From positions 1 to 5,170 of the forward strand of contig JAPHUN010000214.1 in NCBI GenBank assembly GCA_026193435.1: a DNA stretch of 5,170 nt, in the 5' to 3' direction. Below, in pieces: positions 1-5,170 of the stretch. Under the pieces are notes generated by a model that saw only the letters and a program-made list of their open reading frames with translations, searched no databases and was not told the origin of the DNA. The stretch is from Chlorobium sp. (GTDB lineage: Bacteria; Bacteroidota; Chlorobiia; Chlorobiales; Chlorobiaceae). The position numbers and the translations under genes are program-made. How positions within the stretch are numbered: position 1 is the first letter of the stretch; the number at the start of each line of letters is the position of its first letter.

Positions 1-41
1 GCAGTTTTTCCAAAGCTCTTATGGATTCCCGTGTAAGACAT
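1..41 (-). CDS. Start of a probable ABC-transporter ATP-binding protein (partial, runs off left edge)
   Basis: Reading leftward from an ATG at 41-39, the frame stays open to the window edge and encodes MSYTGIHKSFGKT followed by the first two bases of an Ala codon. The GIHKSFGKTA segment matches the first beta strand of ABC ATPases, where an aromatic or hydrophobic strand leads into K-S-F-G and then a V-L-x-x-V/I stretch. The Walker A motif would lie roughly 25 residues further on, outside the window. An in-frame GTG at 65-63 is an alternative start that would add eight residues; a stop codon lies just upstream of it. The ATG spacing fits the family better, because KSFG usually begins 8-10 residues in. 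Neither start has a clear Shine-Dalgarno sequence. Only 13 codons are visible, so the call rests on a short motif. The substrate cannot be told. It lies 113 bp downstream of the SPFH gene on the same strand and may belong to the same transcript. Confidence 0.42.
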   Translation of the reverse strand, partial: MSYTGIHKSFGKT

Positions 42-100
42 GTGAAATAGATGCTCAGATTTCACGGGTCAGGTACGGGAATGACTTTTCTTTTTCCGTT

Positions 101-121
101 AGTGACTATGCAATAGTCATT
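101..121. repeat. Small hairpin between the SPFH gene and the next gene
   Basis: TGACTAT (103-109) and ATAGTCA (113-119) form a 7-bp perfect stem around a GCA loop. The stem extends by one G-U and one A-T pair to 101-121 in plus-strand RNA. It lies about 34 bp beyond the SPFH stop codon. No T-tract follows on the minus strand, where the next bases are AACGGAAAAAG, so it is not a standard intrinsic terminator. It could be a 3' RNA-stabilising hairpin or chance. Confidence 0.3.
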
Positions 122-154
122 TCTCATTCAGGTTTCCGGCCTCAGGATTCCTGT

Positions 155-1066
155 TTATTGCCCGATAAGAACAGAGGCTCCTTTGCCGTCGCCCATAATG
201 ATGACCTTTGAGTTCTCTGATTTCACAAGGTTCTGCAGGGCTTTTATCTGTTCGTATTTCAGTAGTTTATCAGTCAGTGAGCGGGCAAGGATCTGCTGAT
301 AGTCGGAAATACCCTTTGCTTCGACACGTTTTCTTTCAGCTTCCTGGGTCTCCTTCTGCAGAACGAACTCCATTTTCTGGGCTTCCTGTTCAGCATTGAT
401 CTTTGCCTCGATCGCGGCTTTTACCGACTCGGGAAGGGAGATGTTGCGAACAAGCAGATTCTCGAGAATCAGACCGCGGCTTTCAAAATCAGCACTGATA
501 CTGTCAAAAATTTTTGTTTGAAATTCTTCCCGTTTTTTTGAATAAAGGTCTATTGCATTGTAACTGACGGCATTGTCCCTTATGCGTGTTCTGGCTGTCG
601 GACGAACGATTTTATCGATATAGGAAAGTCCCGGGCCGATCTCTCTGCGAATTTCAGGCGCCTGAGCAGGATTGATGCGGTAGAGCACGGTCATGTCGAT
701 GGTGACTTCAAGGCCGTCCGCGCTCAGCACTCGTATCGGTGCGTCACTTAACTGGGTGAGCTCGGATTCAGTTCCGGACATCGTATAGGTCTGGGTGGTA
801 ATATCAAAGAATTCGAGCTTAACCAGCGGGTTGATGATGTTCAGTCCGCTGCCGAGAACTTCCTGCTGGACCTTCCCGAACAGTACTTTAACGCCGACTT
901 TGCCGGGTTCGACAATACGGATGCTTGCCGTCAGAAGGCCCAATATAATAGCGAATATGCCGCCTAATTTAAACAGCCCTGAAAACCGAAGCAATGAAGG
1001 ATTGAGGGTGCGGGCGGTAATGCCTATGAACAAAAGAATAACGCCGAGAAACAGGAGTGAAGTCAT
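155..1066 (-). CDS. Prohibitin-like SPFH/band 7 membrane protein
   Basis: The 303-residue product belongs to the SPFH (stomatin/prohibitin/flotillin/HflKC) superfamily. These proteins form large ring or cage assemblies on membranes and often regulate membrane proteases or organise membrane domains. Two hydrophobic segments are visible at about residues 3-18 and 34-49, and the second matches the usual anchor just before the band 7 domain. The domain starts at IVEPGKVGVKVLFGKV (about 51-66) and continues through GLNIINPL (74-81) and the strand VTIDMTVLYRINP (121-133). It ends in the prohibitin-type LPESVKAAIEAKINAEQEAQ (211-230). A charged helix or coiled coil follows (about 216-250), and the tail ends at GASVLIGQ. 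Length is normal for bacterial prohibitin-like proteins. The ATG at 1066 is the only start available, because a stop codon lies about 20 bp upstream; no good Shine-Dalgarno sequence is seen. It sits 121 bp downstream of the M16 peptidase gene. The family call is secure; the exact partner is unknown. Confidence 0.93.
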   Translation of the reverse strand: MTSLLFLGVILLFIGITARTLNPSLLRFSGLFKLGGIFAIILGLLTASIRIVEPGKVGVKVLFGKVQQEVLGSGLNIINPLVKLEFFDITTQTYTMSGTESELTQLSDAPIRVLSADGLEVTIDMTVLYRINPAQAPEIRREIGPGLSYIDKIVRPTARTRIRDNAVSYNAIDLYSKKREEFQTKIFDSISADFESRGLILENLLVRNISLPESVKAAIEAKINAEQEAQKMEFVLQKETQEAERKRVEAKGISDYQQILARSLTDKLLKYEQIKALQNLVKSENSKVIIMGDGKGASVLIGQ

Positions 1067-1187
1067 GATGGTGTTCTGATTTTTTTAAGTTCTTGATGCA
1101 TTGAATGCTACAAAGTACGATTATTTTGTTTCTGCTCTCTTTTCTTTCCTGCCGCCAAGGATTTCTCTTTTCCGCCTGGCGATTGTG

Positions 1188-4145
1188 TCAGTAACCGAAA
1201 ACGTCCTCAAGGGTCAGGCTGGTCACTGTGCCGAACCGGCCGAGGGTCTCCATGTCAAGGTTTTCTTTTTTGCCCAGGACCAGCAGCGTATACCGTTTAT
1301 CTGCAAACCGGTCTTTGTGGAAAGCGGCAATATCGTTAAAGCCGAACCGGTCGACTTTTTCAAAGATATCTTTGCGGATATCATGGTTCAGACCGAGTTT
1401 TTCCGCTTCCTCTCTGGTAAAGAGTATTTTTGATTTCGTAATGCGATCCGTGCGGATTTTGCCGCGTATTGCCTCTTTTGCCGTAGCCAGCAGGTCCGGT
1501 GATTCAGGAAGGTTTTCAAGCAGTTCCGTAATGCCGTCGAGGGCTTCAGGGAGTTTGTCTGCCTGGGTGCCTATATAGCTGAAGATGTAATGATGCTCAT
1601 CCTTGTCTCTGGGGATGCGGTATACGGAAAATACTGAATAAGCCAGCGCTTTGGCTTCACGAAGTTCCTGAAACACGACAGATGACATGCCGCCGCCGTA
1701 ATACTCGTTGAAAAGCGTGATCAGCGGAACCTCTTCGGCATCGTAGAGCCGGTCTCTTGACAGCATCAACAGTTCGGCCTGTGTCATATCATAGTCTACA
1801 ACGTAGACCCGGCTTTCTTCCTGCCCGATTTCCCTGAAGGGTTCAGAGACAGGGACAGGGTTGAGTTTCTCTTTCAGGTGCGGTAGACCGCGAAGTTTTC
1901 CGGCAATGTTTTCCGGCTTTTCAGGGCCATAGTACAAGACCCTGTGGCGATAGTGAATCAGCGTATCGATTTCCTCGAGAAGTTTCTCTGAAGATATCTG
2001 TTGCAGTTCCTTGTTGTCAAGGACGTTGGTAAAGGGTGATGATGAGCCGTATCTTCCGAAGTTATACATGGCCTCAAACAGGATCTTTCGCTTGGAGAGC
2101 TTGTCGTCCGCGCGTTCCTTGAGCACGCCTGCCTTGAGTTTTTCAAGCGCTTCGGTGTTGGGCTGCGCATCTGTCAGAAGCTCTTCGAGCATCTCGAGCG
2201 CGGCATCGAAGTTTTCCTGCAGACCGGATAGTTTCAGGTAGAGGTGGTCGTCAGAAGTAAATGCCGAGAAACTCGCGCCGATTTTGTACATCTCCTGGCT
2301 GAATTCTGCCGGACTGCGTCCCGATGTCCCGAGATAACTCAGATAGTCCAGTGCCAGATCGATCGTTTTCGAATGATTGGTGCCTGTATCGAAAACGTAG
2401 TAGAGCGAAAAGAGCGTGTTGTCGGTGTTTGTGACTGTAAAAAGAGGTGTCCCGGAGGTTATCTCAAGTGATTGTATGTCCTTGTCGAAATCAACAAAGA
2501 CAGGGTCAATCTCTCCGGTTTTTTGTGAGAGTATGTTTTCAGCAAATGTTGATGTTCTGTCCCGATTGACCGTGAGGGGGGTTATCGGCGGTTTCTCAAT
2601 CTTGGGTGCCAGGGCATCCTTTCCGTGTTCCTTGTAAATCGCGATATAGTTTTCTCCGTAACGCTCCTGTGCGAATTCGACGATTTCCTTTTTCGTGATA
2701 CGGTTCAGCCTGTCAATCCGGCCTTCCACGCTGCTCCAGTCGAGACCGAGAACAAATGCGTCGACAAAGCTCTCTGTGCGGCCTTTGTTGGATTCGTAGG
2801 TTTTGAGCTCTTCAAGTTTCAGATCGTTGATGACCGCTTCAAGCAGCCAGTCCGGGAAATCACCCGTTCTTACCTTTTCAATCTGTTCAAGAAGCAGATC
2901 CCTGACTTCGTCAAGGCTCTGTCCTTCACGGGGTTTGGCACTCAGGATATGTGCCGAGTAATCCTTCATCTCGACCACCATCGATCCGGCGTCAAGTACT
3001 CTCTGTTCCTGATTGAGGTTGAGATCGATAAGTCCGGCGGTATGGTTATAGAGGATTTTATCAATGAGCGTCAGGATATCCATATCTCTGGAACCTGAAC
3101 CGCCAAACCTGAATCCCATCACAAGTTCTTCGGCTTCAGGCCCTTTGACCCGGGTTATTTCCGGCTTGATGATCGGTTCTTCCCCGGCCGGGGTGAATGC
3201 CGGTATCTCTCCCGGTACAAGGGCCGAAAATTTTTCATCGATCAGTTTGATGGTTTCATCCGGATCAAAGTCACCGGCCAGGCAGATCGCCATATTGTTC
3301 GGCACATACCAGGCGCGGTAGTATTCTATGACATTTTTAATCGAAGGGTTTTTCAGGTGTTCAGCTTCACCGATGGTTGTCTGCGTGCCGTAGGTATGTT
3401 TTCTGAAAAGTCCTGCAAAAAGATTTTCCCAGATTTTCCGGCTGTCACTGTCCATTGTCATGTTTTTCTCTTCATAGACAGTTTCAAGTTCTGTATGGAA
3501 AAGCCGCATTACCGGGCTGCGGAACCGTTCGGCTTCTATCGAAAGCCATTTTTCCAGCTGGTTTGACGGAATGTCATTCAGGTAGACAGTCTGTTCTACC
3601 CAGGTATAGGCGTTTGTCCCTCTGGCTCCTATCGAACTGAGCAGCTTGTCGTATTCGTTGGGAATGGTGAGCTTTGCCGCGAAATTGGAGGTGCTGTCTA
3701 TCTGACGGTAGATGTCGGCCCTTTTATCAGGGTCATCCGTAGAGCGGTACTCTTCATAGAGGTCGATGATTTTCTGCAGTTCGATTTTTTCCTGATCATA
3801 ATCGAGGGCGCCGATTGAATCGGTACCTTTGAACAGCATATGTTCGAGGTAGTGCGCAAGACCGGTTGTTTCTGCCGGATCGTTTTTGCTCCCTGCCCTG
3901 ACGGCGATAGAGGTATAGATTCTCGGCTCGTCCTTTTTCGGGCTCATATAGACCGTCAGACCGTTTTCCAGTGTGTAGATTCTCGTATGCAGCGGATCGT
4001 CGGGAATGGAAACGTATGAATACTTGTTTTCTGGGCTCATGGCAGTGCAGGATAGTAAATGAATGAAGACAATACAGGATGTACAGATGGCGACGAGGCG
4101 GTTAAGTAGCGGGGTGTATGTACTGCTGGAAAGAAACAGAATCAT
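1188..4145 (-). CDS. M16-family (insulinase/pitrilysin type) zinc metallopeptidase, predicted lipoprotein
   Basis: The 985-residue product is a full two-domain M16 peptidase, expected to cleave peptides or unfolded polypeptides inside a closed chamber. The inverted zinc motif HxxEH is H98-Y-L-E101-H102 in [14 protein letters not shown]. The downstream zinc-ligand glutamate is best assigned to E226, with E219 seven residues before it, in ELETVYEE. Between these motifs lies a charged helical insertion (about 111-165), longer than in classical M16 enzymes. The second half is non-catalytic: the position matching HYLEH reads D600-Y-L-S-Y604. It keeps the YYGGGMSS motif (815-822) and the R829/Y836 pair, spaced as in insulin-degrading enzyme, where they bind substrate. 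The N-terminus has one arginine, a hydrophobic stretch and a lipobox LLSC with Cys33, predicting signal peptidase II cleavage and an envelope anchor. The ATG at 4145 is the only start that keeps this signal. An AGG lies four bases upstream of it, within the terminal repeat of a MITE-like element. Confidence 0.95.
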   Translation of the reverse strand: MILFLSSSTYTPLLNRLVAICTSCIVFIHLLSCTAMSPENKYSYVSIPDDPLHTRIYTLENGLTVYMSPKKDEPRIYTSIAVRAGSKNDPAETTGLAHYLEHMLFKGTDSIGALDYDQEKIELQKIIDLYEEYRSTDDPDKRADIYRQIDSTSNFAAKLTIPNEYDKLLSSIGARGTNAYTWVEQTVYLNDIPSNQLEKWLSIEAERFRSPVMRLFHTELETVYEEKNMTMDSDSRKIWENLFAGLFRKHTYGTQTTIGEAEHLKNPSIKNVIEYYRAWYVPNNMAICLAGDFDPDETIKLIDEKFSALVPGEIPAFTPAGEEPIIKPEITRVKGPEAEELVMGFRFGGSGSRDMDILTLIDKILYNHTAGLIDLNLNQEQRVLDAGSMVVEMKDYSAHILSAKPREGQSLDEVRDLLLEQIEKVRTGDFPDWLLEAVINDLKLEELKTYESNKGRTESFVDAFVLGLDWSSVEGRIDRLNRITKKEIVEFAQERYGENYIAIYKEHGKDALAPKIEKPPITPLTVNRDRTSTFAENILSQKTGEIDPVFVDFDKDIQSLEITSGTPLFTVTNTDNTLFSLYYVFDTGTNHSKTIDLALDYLSYLGTSGRSPAEFSQEMYKIGASFSAFTSDDHLYLKLSGLQENFDAALEMLEELLTDAQPNTEALEKLKAGVLKERADDKLSKRKILFEAMYNFGRYGSSSPFTNVLDNKELQQISSEKLLEEIDTLIHYRHRVLYYGPEKPENIAGKLRGLPHLKEKLNPVPVSEPFREIGQEESRVYVVDYDMTQAELLMLSRDRLYDAEEVPLITLFNEYYGGGMSSVVFQELREAKALAYSVFSVYRIPRDKDEHHYIFSYIGTQADKLPEALDGITELLENLPESPDLLATAKEAIRGKIRTDRITKSKILFTREEAEKLGLNHDIRKDIFEKVDRFGFNDIAAFHKDRFADKRYTLLVLGKKENLDMETLGRFGTVTSLTLEDVFGY

Positions 4146-4165
4146 GATACCTGAATTGAGCGATT
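4145..4165. repeat. Left end of MITE-like element: target duplication TGATA plus 16-bp terminal inverted repeat
   Basis: TGATA (4145-4149) is followed directly by CCTGAATTGAGCGATT (4150-4165). The latter is the exact reverse complement of 4390-4405, and TGATA recurs immediately outside that other copy. The duplication overlaps the first base of the M16 start codon, since base 4145 is the complement of the A in ATG. Confidence 0.75.
4150..4152 (-). promoter_or_regulatory. Candidate ribosome binding site of the M16 gene, inside the terminal repeat
   Basis: On the minus strand the sequence reads CAGG-TATC-ATG. The AGG is the outermost part of the element's terminal repeat and lies four bases before the start codon, a short but usable spacing. 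No better purine-rich motif precedes this ATG. If the element inserted here as proposed, the older gene had a different upstream sequence: an AGGTG about 18 bp before the ATG, now at 4424-4428 on the far side of the element. Confidence 0.4.
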
Positions 4166-4286
4166 CAATAGATGCAAAAAACTGATAAGGTTTTATTTTT
4201 TAATCTGTTATACGTTTAACTACATCTGATGTAAAAAAAACATTGGGTGAACGTGAAAAAGATCAGAAATCTGCATCTATTGAATC
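4162..4286. repeat. Internal inverted repeat, left arm of the element
   Basis: GATTCAATAGATGCA (4162-4176) is the exact reverse complement of TGCATCTATTGAATC (4272-4286), giving a 15-bp perfect stem around a 95-base AT-rich loop. The stem overlaps the last four bases of the left terminal repeat, so the two pairings share GATT/AATC and can exchange. A shorter palindrome, AATCCC-GTA-GGGATT (4283-4297), overlaps the right side of this arm and could form a competing hairpin. Confidence 0.8.
4207..4235 (-). promoter_or_regulatory. Sigma70-type promoter inside the element, directed at the M16 gene
   Basis: On the minus strand, TTTACA (4235-4230) is followed by a 17-bp spacer and TATAAC (4212-4207). 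Each hexamer differs from the consensus TTGACA/TATAAT at one position, and the spacing is optimal. The -35 box ends a run of eight T residues, and the surroundings are AT-rich. Transcription would start near 4200, giving a leader of about 55 bases that contains the left terminal repeat. The match is strong by inspection; activity is untested, and promoters of this phylum can deviate from the E. coli consensus. Confidence 0.55.
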
Positions 4287-4293
4287 CCGTAGG

Positions 4294-4393
4294 GATTGAC
4301 GATCATACTGCATCTTCTTTGTTACAGTGAACTTGCGGTAGTCCACTACAGCTGCGTTCCCTGCGCCTCGAATCTACAGTATGATCGACAATC
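4294..4393. repeat. Internal inverted repeat, right arm of the element
   Basis: GATTGACGATCATACTG (4294-4310) pairs with CAGTATGATCGACAATC (4377-4393) over 16 of 17 positions, the mismatch being 4299 against 4388. The loop of 66 bases (4311-4376) includes GTAG-TCCA-CTAC (4338-4349). The outer four bases of this stem also belong to the right terminal repeat. Together with the left arm and the closing stem 4150-4161/4394-4405, this forms a three-way junction. Confidence 0.8.
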
Positions 4394-4410
4394 GCTCAAT
4401 TCAGGTGATA
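4390..4410. repeat. Right end of MITE-like element: 16-bp terminal inverted repeat plus target duplication TGATA
   Basis: AATCGCTCAATTCAGG (4390-4405) is the perfect reverse complement of the left terminal repeat. It is followed without a gap by TGATA (4406-4410), identical to the pentamer abutting the left end. Exact abutment on both sides is what a staggered-cut insertion would leave. Confidence 0.75.
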
Positions 4411-4429
4411 GAAAAACCGGTTTCACCTG
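4402..4429. repeat. Hairpin straddling the right end of the element
   Basis: CAGGTGA (4402-4408) pairs perfectly with TCACCTG (4423-4429) around a 14-base loop that carries the palindrome AAACCGGTTT (4414-4423, overlapping the stem by one base). One half of the stem is made of element and target duplication, the other half is host flank. A moderately T-rich stretch, TTGCCTTTT, follows on the plus strand, so weak terminator activity toward uvrB is conceivable. The pairing may be coincidental. Confidence 0.3.
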
Positions 4430-4460
4430 TTGCCTTTTGAGAGAAACTTCATGGTACAAT
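4430..4460 (+). promoter_or_regulatory. Candidate uvrB promoter with extended -10
   Basis: TGGTACAAT (4452-4460) resembles an extended -10 (TG, one base, TACAAT). Upstream, TTGCCT (4430-4435) with a 19-bp spacer is a weak -35. This would give a leader of about 135 bases before uvrB. It lies just outside the element, so the element would not have disrupted it. No LexA-type palindrome was recognised near it. Confidence 0.28.
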
Positions 4461-4593
4461 CCTGAGAAAGAACTAACAAATTTTATAAATAGTTTATTTG
4501 GTATGGTTGGTATGGCGACACAAAACCTTACCGGTTATTGTAGAAGGAATGTTTTGCGTGATTTTTTTTACGAGTAATGAGAAAAGAAACAGT

Positions 4594-4598
4594 AGGTG
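4594..4598 (+). promoter_or_regulatory. Shine-Dalgarno-like AGGTG of uvrB
   Basis: AGGTG lies three bases before the ATG at 4602. The spacing is short, but in-frame stops at 4575 and 4578 exclude any start further upstream, and the next residues fit the UvrB N-terminus, so this start is preferred. Confidence 0.5.
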
Positions 4599-4601
4599 AT
4601 A

Positions 4602-5170
4602 ATGAAAGGAAAAGGTGAGCAGGTCTTCAGGCTTGAAAGCAGTTATGAACCTGAAGGAGACCAGCCCCAGGCGATCGATGCACTGCGGCAGGGTGTTATG
4701 GATGGCCTGACAAACCAGGTCCTGCTCGGGGTAACCGGTTCAGGCAAGACCTTTACCGTGGCAAATGTCATTGCGGAGGTGAACAAGCCTGTCTTGCTGA
4801 TCAGTCACAACAAGACGCTCGCAGCACAGCTCTACGGGGAACTAAAACAGTTTTTCCCTCATAACGCGGTGGAATATTTTATCAGTTACTATGATTTTTA
4901 TCAGCCGGAGGCCTATATCCCGACGATGGATAAATACATAGCGAAAGATCTGAAGATTAACGACGAGATCGAGAGGCTTCGGCTCAAAGCCACCAGTTCG
5001 CTTCTCAGCGGTCGAAAAGATGTGATCGTTGTCAGTTCGGTGAGCTGTATCTACGGCCTCGGGGCTCCTGAAGACTGGAAGGCGCAGATCATCGAGCTCA
5101 GGGTGAACATGGAAAAAGAGCGGGACAGCTTTCTGCAGGAACTGATTTCGCTCCATTTTGTGCGCGATGA
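4602..5170 (+). CDS. uvrB: UvrABC excinuclease subunit B, 5' part (runs off right edge)
   Basis: The first 189 residues of UvrB are present, out of a usual 660-690. UvrB is the central cytoplasmic subunit of nucleotide excision repair: loaded by UvrA, it checks the lesion with weak helicase activity and then recruits UvrC for incision. [11 protein letters not shown] (15-25) is the family's N-terminal signature for nucleotide-base contact. Walker A is GVTGSGKT (43-50) with Lys49. [12 protein letters not shown] (69-80) is helicase motif Ia. The damage-probing beta-hairpin begins at [12 protein letters not shown] (96-107), with the aromatic residues that stack on [29 protein letters not shown] (129-154) is highly conserved in the family. 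The C-terminal helicase half and UvrC-binding UVR domain lie beyond the window. The gene is divergent from the M16 gene; upstream are a candidate promoter and the MITE-like element. Identification is secure. Confidence 0.98.
   Translation, partial: MKGKGEQVFRLESSYEPEGDQPQAIDALRQGVMDGLTNQVLLGVTGSGKTFTVANVIAEVNKPVLLISHNKTLAAQLYGELKQFFPHNAVEYFISYYDFYQPEAYIPTMDKYIAKDLKINDEIERLRLKATSSLLSGRKDVIVVSSVSCIYGLGAPEDWKAQIIELRVNMEKERDSFLQELISLHFVRD

Larger units (their letters stand above)
4150..4405. mobile_element. MITE-like non-autonomous element, 256 bp, with TIRs and 5-bp target duplication
   Basis: The ends are perfect 16-bp inverted repeats (4150-4165 and 4390-4405), flanked by perfect TGATA direct repeats (4145-4149 and 4406-4410). 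The interior codes for nothing recognisable; the open frames crossing it run through palindromes and lack ribosome binding sites. Two nested inverted repeats lie inside. The left internal segment (4177-4271) is very AT-rich and holds a promoter facing the M16 gene. The right one (4311-4376) is more GC-rich and contains a small GTAG-TCCA-CTAC hairpin. No transposase is present, so movement would need one supplied elsewhere in the genome. Ends beginning with CC and a 5-bp duplication would suit an IS1380-like transposase, but that is a guess. The structure is seen directly; mobility is inferred from it. Confidence 0.7.

Noticed and set aside
64..127. 21-codon minus-strand reading frame MRNDYCIVTNGKRKVIPVPDP
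   Set aside because: It is very short, with no clear ribosome binding site and no recognised family; it spans the small hairpin at 101-121.
2..208. Plus-strand frame open from the left edge for about 69 codons
   Set aside because: It overlaps the 3' end of the well-supported SPFH gene and the proposed ABC ATPase start on the other strand. Composition is unremarkable and its length is within chance.
1098..1108. Palindrome GCATT-G-AATGC upstream of the SPFH gene, considered as an operator
   Set aside because: It is only 5 bp per arm, with no second copy and no promoter elements around it.
1153..1181. Hairpin CGCCAAGG/CCTGGCG just after the M16 stop codon, considered as a terminator
   Set aside because: The stem has a bulge and a 14-base loop, and an A/G-rich stretch rather than a T-tract follows on the minus strand.
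1101..3640. Many plus-strand open frames of 60-157 codons across the M16 gene
   Set aside because: They are antisense shadows of a well-supported 985-codon gene and show no protein-family features.
4272..4393. Repeated short palindromes, considered as a CRISPR array
   Set aside because: There are no regularly spaced direct repeats; the similarities are inverted and belong to one three-way structure.
4296..4577. Open frame of 93 codons on the plus strand upstream of uvrB
   Set aside because: It starts with TTG inside the element's palindromes, has no ribosome binding site, crosses the element boundary into flank, and its product has no recognisable pattern.
4842..5156. Minus-strand frame of 104 codons
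   Set aside because: It is antisense to conserved uvrB sequence.

Overview
The window looks like chromosomal sequence from a bacterium of the Bacteroidota/Chlorobiota group, most likely a green sulfur bacterium (Chlorobiales). This rests on the style of the proteins: a UvrB with the [14 protein letters not shown] segment, and a large two-domain M16 lipoprotein with the helical insertion familiar from that group. It is a judgement from recognition, with no database search behind it. Base composition is moderate and even across the genes.

Layout. Three genes lie on the minus strand, read right to left: an M16-family zinc metallopeptidase lipoprotein (4145-1188), a prohibitin-like SPFH/band 7 membrane protein (1066-155), and the first codons of what looks like an ABC-transporter ATPase running off the left edge (41-1). 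The gaps between them are about 120 and 113 bp, with no convincing terminator, so co-transcription is possible but unproven. On the plus strand, from 4602 to the right edge, lies the 5' part of uvrB, the helicase-like subunit of nucleotide excision repair. It is divergent from the M16 gene.

The most interesting part is the 456-bp divergent intergenic region (4146-4601). Its left part is a 256-bp structure (4150-4405) with perfect 16-bp terminal inverted repeats and a perfect 5-bp direct repeat, TGATA, abutting both ends. This is the classic signature of a small non-autonomous transposable element (MITE-like). Two further internal inverted repeats let a single strand fold into a compact three-way junction. 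One internal loop carries a good sigma70-type promoter (TTTACA, 17-bp spacer, TATAAC) pointing at the M16 gene. The end of the terminal repeat supplies an AGG just before the M16 start codon, and the target duplication contains the A of that ATG. The insertion therefore appears to have replaced the whole expression signal of the neighbouring gene.

How the genes relate. The M16 lipoprotein and the SPFH protein are both envelope proteins, and SPFH proteins commonly partner with proteases, so their adjacency suggests a role in membrane-protein quality control. That is inference. UvrB is a separate housekeeping DNA-repair gene that shares only the intergenic region.
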